Assembly: GCF_040954645.1 (NCBI RefSeq)
Contig: NC_092813.1
Span: 23,257,235-23,321,234, forward strand
Direction: 5' to 3'
DNA: 64,000 nt
DNA from: Diabrotica undecimpunctata
Taxonomy: Eukaryota > Arthropoda > Insecta > Coleoptera > Chrysomelidae
In this document: in pieces, positions 48,275 to 57,698 of the stretch
Layout: every line of letters starts with the position of its first letter
Position numbering within the stretch: the stretch's first letter is position 1
Notes under the pieces: generated by a model
Told to the model about the DNA's origin: nothing
Databases searched by the model: none
The model's input: only the letters and a program-made list of their open reading frames with translations
Program-made: the position numbers and the translations under genes

Positions 48275-50858
48275 TGTTATGAAATTAAAGCTCCTAAACA
48301 GTTTTTTTTTTTTTTTAGTATGAACATAAAACAAAATGACAATATTGAATATACCACATATATATTTAACTCAAACAATTGTATTATTGTTGTTAATTTA
48401 ATAGTTGAAACTAGATTCAACAATAAGAAAGAAACTAAAAGCAAAAATAAGCAGAATTCACAGAAATGTAACAAACCAATAAGCACTATATTGTATCACC
48501 AGATTTAATTAATGTTTTCAAAATAATTTTATTATTATTATAATTAAAACCAGTTGGTTTATTATAAACAAATTTAGCATAATAGAAATAAGATTCTTTT
48601 AATACGTGAGTTATTATAGCCACTGAGTTATAGTTGGTTGATAAACACTTTTCAATTAAAAAAAAAATATATAAAAAAAAATTAAACCAAAAACAATTGT
48701 TGATCATGAAATTGATTATGATTTAAACTTAAGTTATTGTTCGTTATACATATATATATTATATTATTTATGTAAGAGATACTTACAGAATAAGCCAATA
48801 TAGCCACAACATAAAGATACAAAAAGCAAATATCAAACCACTTCGGATCGAGTGGAAATAAAAACCATAAATTTGTATTTATTAATTAATTACAATTTTT
48901 ATTATAATCCAAATTCTAATATATACAAGTCAATAGAATCTTCAACAGTCCTAAAACAGATAAAATATTTAAGTCATTTATTCACAAAGTAAGAAGTTTC
49001 AATTTGTTAGTAAACATACAGTTAACATGGATAGAGCTCGGAAAATAAAACGTGTTAGGAGGTGAAATAGGATATATCTCATAAATAAGAGTTCAGAATG
49101 ATATAATCTTTAATGGACAGGTAATCTGAAGACAATTCTCAGTGATTCAATATCAAAAATGCTTTCAGATAGCTTTAAAATTAAATAAAAGCAAAATAAA
49201 AGCAACTAATTCATGTTAAAATTGATGTATGTCAAATTTGTTAGTAAAAATTTTAATATTTAAATTATCATTTGTTATAGAAATTATATGTCAAAAGAAT
49301 GCTTAAATTCTCTAGTATTTGTTTCAATTCATTTCAAAAGTCAATATAGTTCTCAAGATTTAACAATTTATGAAAATTTAAAATATTTTTTATTTTAATC
49401 ATAAATGTCAAAAATATACAAAAATCCTGTCAGATCTTAAAAAACATTGTCAAAATGCTTGGAGATCTGGTAAGCAATGAAAAATAAAAGATAGAAAATC
49501 AATAGTTACGAAGAGGCAGAAAATTTTTGATTATTTTTCAGCAGTCACAATTTTTCAAAAGTATTTTAAAAAACCTTAAAAAAGTCCTGAATTATAACAA
49601 AGTATATTCAAATTACCTTGCCGATAAGAAACCATCGTTTCTGATTAAATTTTAGCAAAGCCTGCAGATTAACAGTATATTTTCTGATAAGGGAATTGTT
49701 AGCAGTCATCATAAAGAGGTCCACAGCTACCAGAAAGGTGAGTTTTTCCACTCATTTGAATTCTCGCTGAATAAAGAGACCGTTTGGTGTTTATTTTTGA
49801 CTGAAGATCATTTAAAATTCATTTTGGGTACTTATAAATATTTCTCAACCATTGGAGAGATAATTCTGATAGTTTTGCGGCCCTAATCCATTAGAAGACG
49901 TCACTGAAAGATGCAATCTTTGTTATTGAAGATTTCCATAAAATTTTTAGAGAAGGGATTATCTGAAAGACGAAAGTGAACTTTAATAAAGTTAAACGCA
50001 AGTTTTGAAATTTCTTTAGAAATAATCTTACCTTTTTTTTTAAGCAGCCTATATCATTCTAAATCATCTTTGTGTTAAAAAACAAAATAATTTGAAGTCA
50101 AGTTCACAAAAATTTTATTATCGCTTTTGTAATATTAACCAAATATAATTCACCGTTTCTTTTGCTTACTAAAATCATTAAACAAAACAGTTAAACTAAA
50201 AAATTGAAGGATTATAAACCTTTGTTTTCGCTCTAAAAAGATAGTAAGTGAGGTTATAAATACTTTGACAAACAAACACGTATTAGATCTTAGATCAAGT
50301 ATTTCTTGTTGCAACTTCACAAAACACTAATTTCATATACTTACTTCAATATTGTATTACGTCATAAATCTAAATCCATTCATATTAGTATTAAACGTTT
50401 AAGTATTGGCTTATTTATTGGAAGAATCTTAAATAATTTTTTTTATATATTATACAAGATATCGTTGTGTAATATTTAATTGATCACTTGTGAATAATTG
50501 CACAGTACATTAAAAATAAAACTTCTTGTGTGGTGATTTTTGCTTTATATAATTTTATATAGCTTTATCAAGCAGTACAGGTCACAGAACTCGCTTGAGT
50601 TAAGAGTCTGCATGTTCTAAGACAAATAAGTAAAAAAAATTTAAATTCAAAATACAGATTTAGAGAATACAAGGTGAGTAGAATAAATGTTTGTCAAATT
50701 TTTTTTATTTTCAGGCGTTCAATAATTTTTATTAAAAGCATTTCTAAATTTAACAATATTACAAATTAATCAACTTAAAAAAATTATTTTTATCTTCATA
50801 AAGCTAGCCGGTAAATAAGAGCAACTTGTAGGTTTCTTGCATAGAATTCACATATCAT

Positions 50859-50862
<4 letters not shown>
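48275..50862 (+). repeat. 3' LTR of the second LTR element
   Basis: 2588 bp, TGTTATG...CATAACA, offset 6194 from the 5' LTR. The differences I saw are about three substitutions, plus small indels in homopolymers and one TA run that cancel in length. Confidence 0.93.

Positions 50863-50934
<72 letters not shown>
50863..50934. repeat. TA microsatellite, right side of the second LTR element
   Basis: About 36 TA units immediately after the CA end of the 3' LTR; continuation of the array at 41966-42080. Confidence 0.95.
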
Positions 50935-50937
<3 letters not shown>

Positions 50938-51037
50938 ATGTATATAATATAGGCACCTCTAAACTGAACATTTGCTTCAGAGAACTAACGAACACAGAGA
51001 AGCGACACTCCTTTGAAGTTGCGTAGGCAAGCCGCCA

Positions 51038-51604
51038 ATGAGTGCCAATGACAGGAGTACTTCAGATCTCGAAGACATTTTAGAAGCTGGGAGATACTGT
51101 ACAATTTTGCTGTATGGCCTTGCCAAAGACACCCACATAAACAAAATGAATAAGGTCGAAGATTATTCATCATTACTTGAACAAATGCGATACGAATCGT
51201 TTATTAAAGCCACAACTAAAAATAGTGCAGTTAAATTATCATCTCGTGTACCAACTGTAAGTGCCCTGAATGGGCATATCAAAAGAGTTTATTTACAAAC
51301 TCAGATATGGCTTGGAAACAAAGAGATTGATATAACGGATTGGGGATGCTTCAAGAGTGATGATATTTTACAACCAATAAAAATGAAAAGTTCACCTGCA
51401 CCAGAAGAACTATTGAAACTGATTTTTTGCAATTGTTGCGGCTCAGCGTGTGGCTGTCGTAGACTAGGTCTATTTTGCAATGCTACGTGTGGAACATGCT
51501 CTGGCGACAATTGTCAAAACTGTCCTGCAATAGACGAAGAGGTGGAGTTGAACACGACGAGAATGACGCTTCAGACAATGAATAATTTGATATATTGTAA
51601 ATAA
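51038..51604 (+). CDS. Cysteine-rich C-terminal fragment of an insect multicopy protein
   Basis: 188 codons from ATG 51038. The first half (SSLLEQMRYESFIKATTKN, LPT-like PTVSALNGHIKRVYLQTQIW) precedes DWGCFK, PAPEELLKLIFCNC and a dense cysteine cluster CGSACGCRRLGLFCNATC, CGTC..CQNC. This CxC-like ending occurs in many copies of uncharacterised insect proteins, often near mobile elements; the function is unknown to me, though metal or nucleic-acid binding by the cluster is plausible. Longer relatives have a preceding region absent here, so it may be the last exon or a truncated copy. An AATAAA signal lies at about 51673. The frame itself is intact. Confidence 0.6.
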   Translation: MSANDRSTSDLEDILEAGRYCTILLYGLAKDTHINKMNKVEDYSSLLEQMRYESFIKATTKNSAVKLSSRVPTVSALNGHIKRVYLQTQIWLGNKEIDITDWGCFKSDDILQPIKMKSSPAPEELLKLIFCNCCGSACGCRRLGLFCNATCGTCSGDNCQNCPAIDEEVELNTTRMTLQTMNNLIYCK

Positions 51605-51719
51605 TTTTTATTTTTGTAAATATATTTTGTATACTTTCTAATGTAAAGTATTTTCATGCATAATTTTTTACAATAAAAACATCATGAGTATACTTAATTT
51701 TTTTATTTAGACATTTACC

Positions 51720-52200
51720 AAAGGGGAATTTGTTTCGTGAGCATAGAGGTGGTTTTTAAGGGTTGAAAATAAGCAACCAATCAAAAAATATTTTATTGAT
51801 AAGAAATGAATTTTTAAATATAAATGTACATTAAAAACTTTTGAAGTTGTTGAAAAAGATTTTTTTATATATTTTGACATAGGGGGTAGTTTTTAAGGGT
51901 TGAAGTGTTGCAATCAACCAAAATTATTTTATATAAGCAGAGAATTACATTGTAGATGATATAAATGCACTACAAAAGCGTTTGAACCTGTTAAACGATT
52001 TTTTACAATAATTTTTAATATAAGGGGTTGTTTTTAAGATTATTTAAGGGTTGAGAATGTACACAATATCCATAAGTATAATTGACAATATTTCAATTAC
52101 CTAATTTAACACGATTTAAATCCAAAAAATGCTTTAATATAAATTTTTTTCATTATTTTCAATAAGGGGTGATTTCACCCCTTAAAAATAAAAAGCTCAC
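51720..52200. repeat. Diverged ~140-bp tandem repeats
   Basis: The motif GG[TG]..TTTTTAAG.GTTGA recurs at about 51748, 51888 and 52026, with a final GGGGTGATTTCACCCC at 52168: spacing near 140 bp. Each unit ends with a T-rich stretch. Old and degenerate; a dispersed insect repeat is likely. Confidence 0.6.
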
Positions 52201-52273
52201 CTATCGCATATATAACTTTTGAAGAAGGAGGTAAGATAAGCCTAATTCCAAATTATTAGCAAAATCGATTCAG

Positions 52274-52633
52274 TTATAAAAAATTTAGAGTTAAAAAAAA
52301 TTTTTTCCTCCACAGTGACTGGAGTATAAAAATTATATTTCTTACATCCTCACTGACTTTCTCCCTGCACTTTAGCCGACATTTCTCAAGGCCAGGTGGT
52401 TTAATACTTCGAGCCTCAACAACTTTTTTAGATTTAGACATTGAAACATAAGACTTACCAGAATTTCTTAATCTTTTTGCTGTATTCTCTTTCCATTTAC
52501 TTAGTTGGCGAATGCGCTTTTTACTCTTTTTAACTGTCGTTGATGTTTTATTTTGTGAGGACGAATGCGGAGAACTAGAAGATAAATTGCCTGATAAGGA
52601 ATCATTACTGAAAGAGCTGCTATTGGATAACAT
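52274..52633 (-). pseudogene. N-terminal domain exon of the DUF7869-like multicopy family
   Basis: Minus-strand frame with a Ser-rich start and then KWKENTAKRLRNSGKSYVSM, KKVVEAR and GLEKCRLKCREKVSEDVRN. This basic segment with the C-x3-C pattern is the recognisable N-terminal domain of the same insect family whose C-terminus lies at 40050-40700. The frame stays open upstream of 52633 to about 52685, so an acceptor site lies there. The expected continuation after EDVRN is lost into unrelated residues; GTAAGA at this point could be a splice donor. Whether the gene is alive is unclear. Confidence 0.6.
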
Positions 52634-53195
52634 CCTTCGTTGACCCCTCTGCTCGACTTTGTAGGTATAGTATTTATAAAGTCAGTTGAAACACCCAAAA
52701 AACTGGTAGCCGACAAACATTAAAAGAATAATATCATATTACCAGACATGGGCGCATCATTTATTTTTATATTCAAATATAGATTAATGAAGAACAGAAT
52801 AAGGACAATTTTAATTTACTTAAAACTGTCGTAAAGTACATAAGTGTATAAAAAAGTTTTTAACATATCATATTTAGTAACAAAAATAATTTATATATAA
52901 TGGCAATAGGCCATATTGACAGTATAATGATTTAAAACAGTTATTATACTTCGTAAAAATAATTAACATTTTAGCTGTACAGCACTGGCATGATTCAACA
53001 GCGTTTCTTATCTGTACACCATCGCCAGCGGCTGGAAGCGAACCTCCAAGTAGCCTGTTAAATATTGGTGATTTTGAATAACATATCAATGTCCAATATT
53101 TATTTGATGGGATGTATCTTTCATTCTCTCTTTCTTCTACCTCTTTCCTACGAAGTACGGGGATTGTTCAAATACGTTTGAAACATTGACGCGTG

Positions 53196-53495
53196 TTATT
53201 TATACTTTAACTTGATTACCGGTAAATGTAATATTGAACTGCCCTTATAAATCTCGTCGGAGTGAAATGTTTCAACTGACTTTATAAATACTATACGATC
53301 ATTGTCGCTTATATCAGCATCACTCTCATTAGAATGACATGGTGAAACGTAGTAGTTCACAGTTTCCTTTCGGTTAATGTAAATCTTAGTAGAATTATTG
53401 GGGTTAACAGTACCTAAAAATTGTTCAGGTATTACCACGCACTTACGATAAGTTTCATTTTCATTGTCGTTTGCATACACAAAATCCCAAAGCAA
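53196..53495 (-). pseudogene. Probable internal exon of the same minus-strand gene
   Basis: About 95 open codons (VYANDNENETYRKCVVIPEQ, DADISDNDRIVFIKSVETF) between exon 2 and the N-terminal-domain exon, in the same orientation. No family name. I could not find a splice acceptor that joins it in phase with exon 2, so the model is tentative. A 28-nt part of it recurs inverted at 52666-52693. Confidence 0.4.
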
Positions 53496-53571
53496 TATAA
53501 AATTGTGAACTTATAATTCATGTTTAAAAAAATACAAATTACGATCATCAATATAATAATAATTAGCTTAC

Positions 53572-53709
53572 CTCTGCACATCCAGTGGTTTCCACAGTCA
53601 AACTTCCTTTAGAAGATGTTGGGTGTGTACATGTGCTTTTTGTGTCAGCATGATCTTCATTGTTTTCTGTAAAGCTAATGTTCTGATTAGCCAAATTATT
53701 CGAACACAG
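53572..53709 (-). CDS. Exon 2 of a minus-strand gene
   Basis: 138 nt (46 codons, CSNNLANQNISF ... TVETTGCAE), acidic and polar. It is bounded by a canonical acceptor (TTGTTGCAG, on the minus strand just above 53709) and donor (GTAAGC, just below 53572). In phase with exon 1. With the downstream pieces it looks like the start of the DUF7869-like gene. Confidence 0.6.
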
Positions 53710-53765
53710 CTGCAACAAAAAAGAAATTTTTAATACTAAAAACTTGAAATTGTTTTGCTACTTAC
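53710..53765 (-). other. 56-bp GT-AG intron
   Basis: On the minus strand it starts GTAAGTAG and ends with a pyrimidine-rich TTTCTTTTTTGTTGCAG. Removing it keeps the frame from exon 1 to exon 2, strong evidence of a real intron; such short introns are common in insects. Confidence 0.7.
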
Positions 53766-53897
53766 AATAAATTTTGAATCTTCTAATTCCGTCAATATTT
53801 TGTTCTCATTCGTGCTATGCTCTGAATCATTAGTTTTCTGTATTGAAACCATGTTGTTAATGAGTTTTCCTCTCCATGGCGCGGTATTTGCATCCAT
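53766..53897 (-). CDS. Exon 1 of a minus-strand gene
   Basis: Begins ATG at 53897 (MDANTAPWRGKLINNMVS) and runs 44 codons, ending in phase 0 at a GTAAGT donor. The R1-like LINE lies about 270 bp upstream. The protein start is polar, without signal peptide. Confidence 0.6.
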
Positions 53898-54169
53898 GAT
53901 AACTTTTAAATTGATTAATTTCTTATAAACCCTACAACAGAGATTTTTATAAAAATAATTTAAACAGACTATCTAAATATTTGATAATAAACAGACACAA
54001 TTTGTAGAAGTTTTACCATATTTAAATGATTTTGAGCAATAAAATGATACAAAAACGAATATAACTGTTTATGATTCAAATAAAAAAAAAATAGGTACCA
54101 TAAGTTTAAGTAATAAACTGACAAAATCCTAAATATTTCAACGGTCGATGATGTTCTTCCTTTCGCTGC
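53898..54169. other. Region upstream of the minus-strand gene
   Basis: AT-rich, non-coding by eye; would hold the gene's 5' leader or promoter, now next to the LINE inserted at 54182. Confidence 0.4.
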
Positions 54170-54181
54170 TGAAGTAACACT
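54170..54181. repeat. 12-bp target-site duplication of the R1-like LINE, left copy
   Basis: TGAAGTAACACT; repeated exactly at 59984-59995. The last T overlaps the T run that is the LINE's poly(A) tail on the minus strand. Confidence 0.92.
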
Positions 54182-54191
54182 TTTTTTTTTC

Positions 54192-54660
54192 GTCTTTATA
54201 GAGGGGGGGTCTGGAATCTTCAAAAGACATCTCAGTCCAGGGCGCCGCCTGACTAACTTTAATGCAGGATTCGTTCTTCGTACTCCCGGCGATAGTTCCC
54301 GAGGTACTTTAAAATGCCCTCTCGTCGCCGAGTCTACGCCGAACGCCTACCTGCTAAACCAGACCCTCCTCTGTCATCCAGCGATCCGGAAGCGGAATGG
54401 CCGCTGTAAGGCCGGCATCACTTCCGAATCACTACCTTTATTCATTCATTCTCCATTCATACACATCCACACTCTATTCATCAGCAAGGAGGTTCCCTGT
54501 CTCGTTCCAGGTAGCGCGTAAAAGACACTCATCCCTCCTAGTTCGGCATTATTTCCAGATGGGCATTTCCTCCTTCCCCACAGTCTGACTCACGCATTCC
54601 AACTCACACAGTGTGACCCACTTTTCTAGCTTCACCTTTCAGCATCATTCACTCTAACCT
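54192..54660 (-). other. 3' untranslated region of the R1-like LINE
   Basis: 470 bp after the ORF2 stop, without long frames, ending in the A-rich tail next to the target duplication. Confidence 0.7.
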
Positions 54661-55435
54661 TTAGCGTTGGTTTAGCAGTCTTTCTTCCTCTTCCTTTTTC
54701 TTGATCACTGCACGGATATAGCTGTGTATGTTAGTCCAAACGAATTTATTTTCAATCATTCTCTCAATCATTTCTCTCACTGTAACAAAATTCACACCTG
54801 TCTCTCTCTCCATTCTGTTCCTTTCCACTATCCATCTGCTGCAATCTAACATCGTATGTGTCACAGTGTCCGAGTATCCACAGTATAGGCATTCATCTGT
54901 ATCAGCCTTTCCGATCCTATAGAGGTAGGCCCTAAAACACCCGTGTCCTGTGAGCGCCTGCGTCAGGAAATAATCCAGTCGCCTGTGGCCACAGTTCACC
55001 CAATCTCTTATGTTCGGGATTAGCATTTTCGTCCACTGTGTCACGTCTTCCGTGTTGTTCCATTCTTTTTGCCATCTTTCAACTGACCTTTCCACTTTCC
55101 TGTCTTTTCTCGGCCACAGTAAGGTTTGGACCTCTTCTCTCATAAAGCTCTTTTCTTTCCACCGCCAAAACATGCAACGGAACACATCCAGTGATGGTCC
55201 ATAAGGCTGCCGCAGACACAGTCCTGTAGGCGCATGCCACTCGCAACAGACTTGTTCTATCTACTCGTGTCATGAGACTCCTACAGGCAGTTATCTCTAC
55301 GGCCTCGCTCCAGACTGGTGCCGCGTAGAGGACGATCGATTGTACAACACCGTGTAAGACCCTCCTCCTTTCGGATTTGGGTCCTCCAATGTTCGTCATC
55401 ACCCTCCCCAACGCAGCCGTACTATTCGCAGCCTT
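54661..55435 (-). pseudogene. R1-like ORF2: connection and C-terminal Cys/His motif
   Basis: After the in-frame TGA at 55436-55438, the frame 55411-55079 carries VVQSIVLYAAPVWSEAV and LLRVACAYRTVSAAALW, typical of R1-type connections. A frameshift near 55150-55185 leads to 55185-54661 with QALTGHGCFRAYLYRIG, then CLYCGYSDTVTHTMLDCSRW (the C-terminal CCHC-like motif of R1 elements) and the natural stop at 54661-54663. Confidence 0.87.
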
Positions 55436-56170
55436 TCAGACCACGTCCCGCACGTGCTTTCCCCATTTTCCATTCTGGTGCAATGTCACTCCTAGATACT
55501 TTACATGTTTCTTAGGTGTTAGACATGCTCCCGCACATTTTAATTCAATATTTTGCCTATTCCTTGTCCCCTTCAGAATGATGGCTTCGGTTTTCTCTGT
55601 CGCAAGTTTCAGTCCGTGCTGCGTCATCCATTTCTTTAGGACGCCGCCTGCGTTTCTAACCCGGTATTTGAGATCTGGCTCATCCCGAGCCACTACCAGT
55701 ACAGCGAGGTTATCCGCGAATGCGAAGGGGGTTGTACCCTCTCCGTATTCACAGTGCATAACCCCGTCATATGCCAGATTCCATAGCGTCGGACCCAAGA
55801 CAGATCCCTGGGGTACCCCGGCCGTCACGTCCACGATCGTGCCCTTTTCCACCATAATCCTTCTCTCGGACAGATACTCCGCCACCACATTCATCAGGTA
55901 ACCAGGACATTCTCTTTCCTTCATTGCCTTTATTATCTCGTTCCACTGCAACGTATTGAATGCATTCTTAACGTCAAACAACAGCAGAGCCGCCCAGCGA
56001 TGTTCATCCCCCCTGTTGCGCAATGCTTCGAGTACACTCATGATTGCATCAATCGTGCTTTTCCCTTTACAAAAACCAAATTGCCTCCTTGATAAACCAC
56101 CTGACCTCTCAATCATGTCGTCTATGCGTACTCGCAGCATCCTTTCATACAGCTTACTGATGCATGGAAG
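55436..56170 (-). pseudogene. R1-like ORF2: reverse transcriptase core, catalytic box FADN
   Basis: Frame with RRQFGFCKGKSTIDAI, ALLLFDVKNAFNT (catalytic Asp), AGVPQGSVLGPTLWN and FAFADNLAVLV: the second Asp of the F/YADD box is Asn (AAC instead of GAC). GLKLATEKTEAIIL and YLGVTL follow. It ends at TGA 55436-55438, but the same frame stays open beyond. Its upstream border at about 56165 is a frameshift. Confidence 0.9.
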
Positions 56171-56992
56171 CAGACAGATATTTTTCGATACTTTTCCCTA
56201 GCTTTGGGAAGCAGTATTAACCTCGATGTCCTCCAAGGCTCAGGAAAAGTTTGTGCTTCCAGCAGTGCATTCATATGTTCCAGAAGCCACGCAGGTTCCA
56301 CCCGTCCTAGACCCTTCACCGCCTCAGGTGGTATCTGATCTAGTCCTGGGGACCTACGAGTCTTCAGTGAACCCAATGCCTCGATAAGTTCATCCATGGT
56401 AAAGGGTACAGCTCGCTCAGCTCCTTCATCCCTCCATACACCATGACATCTGCCGTCCGGAAAGAGCTCTCTTGTTACCTCAAGCTTCTTATCCATAGGC
56501 ATTTCGTAAGGAGAATACGCATGGAACTTCTTCATGACGATCTTGTACCCCTGACCCCAGATGTCCTCATCTAGATGTTCACACAACTCTTTCCAGTGCC
56601 TTCTTTTTTCTGTACGGATTTTTCTGTACAGTTCCCTCTTCCTTGCGCGGTACTCTTCCTCGATCTCCTCGATGATCTCAGGGTTGATTCCTGCTCTACC
56701 TCTTGCTCTTGTTAACCTTCTTCTCATTGCTATACACACATTTCTTAGTGCCTCGATGTCCGCATTCCACCAATATGGCATCCTGTTGACATCTTGGCGA
56801 CCAATCTTGCTTCCCTCCATCGCCTCCCTCCTCTTCTTTAATGACTCTCTCCAGGCTTTCCACTGTCGGTGATTGACCCTGCATTATGCTCACTCTCGAT
56901 TTAATTAGTTCCTCGTATACTTTCCAGTCATTCCCATCGCCGCATCTGCCCATCGACGTCCCGGATGCACGGACCGTGTTAGTGGTCCCCTT
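56122..56992 (-). pseudogene. R1-like ORF2: endonuclease-RT linker and RT start
   Basis: After the TGA at 56993-56995 the frame continues (GRCGDGNDWKVYEELIKSR), shifts near 56815, and goes on from 56820 with NRMPYWWNADIEALR (the WW motif that precedes RT in this clade), RRSPGLDQIPPEAVKGL and RTSRLILLPKAREK. It then shifts again near 56165 into the RT core frame. Confidence 0.88.
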
Positions 56993-57637
56993 TCAAGTTA
57001 TCGAGAACTCAATGTATTGATGTTCAGTTCCAGTGTACTCTGGCAAAACCTTCCAACCTACTGCTTTCGCCGCTATTTCTTGTGTCGCCATGGTCACGTC
57101 GATGTACGTACCTGTACCTCTCCTAACAAACGTAGGTTCCAGACCTGTGTTCAGAACCACTAGGTCTAGAGCACCCACCCAGTCAGTTAGTATCCTGCCG
57201 CGAGCATCGGTGATGGGAGATCCCCAGTCCGCTGCTTTTGCGTTAAAATCTCCCAGCACTACGTATTCTCCACCTGTTTTTCCCACTTCCTGCATGATCT
57301 CGTCTATCTTCATCTCGTACTCGCCCACCGTCACGTTTGGAGAAATATAACAGCAGACCAGTCGCACCCCCTCCATCCGAACAATCACATATCCTTCTTT
57401 CGGCTTAATTTCATACACTCGCAGTTTCCTATTGTAGATTCGTACAGCAGCTCTCCCGGTCGTATCTACAAACCATCCTCTTCTTTTCACCGCTGTTGGA
57501 TTTGGTTCCGCCGTCACCAGCACATCGATGTTCTTTTCTACTGCGGCAGTCTCAGCAAGATCATGTGCTAGTCTTGCCGTTCCCATATTAGTTTGGAGCA
57601 CTCTCAGCTCTCGAGTCATGTTTTCTTTGTTTGCCAT
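56993..57637 (-). pseudogene. R1-like ORF2: APE-type endonuclease, ended by TGA
   Basis: ATG 57637 (MANKENMTRELRVLQTNMG) starts ORF2, about 60 nt after the ORF1 stop. Motifs: LQTNMGTARLA (N box), VTAEPN (E box), RLVCCYISPN, VVLGDFNAKAADWGSP and TGTEHQYIEF (SDH-like box, with E in place of D). The enzyme nicks the target. The TGA at 56993-56995 interrupts a frame that remains open downstream; CGA to TGA is the simplest cause. Confidence 0.9.
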
Positions 57638-57698
57638 TTCTAAACCTTGGATTTCTTTCGCGCTCTCTTTTACACTCTCATACTCTTGGGACTAGTCC

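Noticed and set aside
53969..54223. 84-codon minus-strand frame at the LINE border
   Set aside because: Spans the boundary of the R1-like LINE (3' tail and target duplication at 54170-54182), so it cannot be an ancestral gene.
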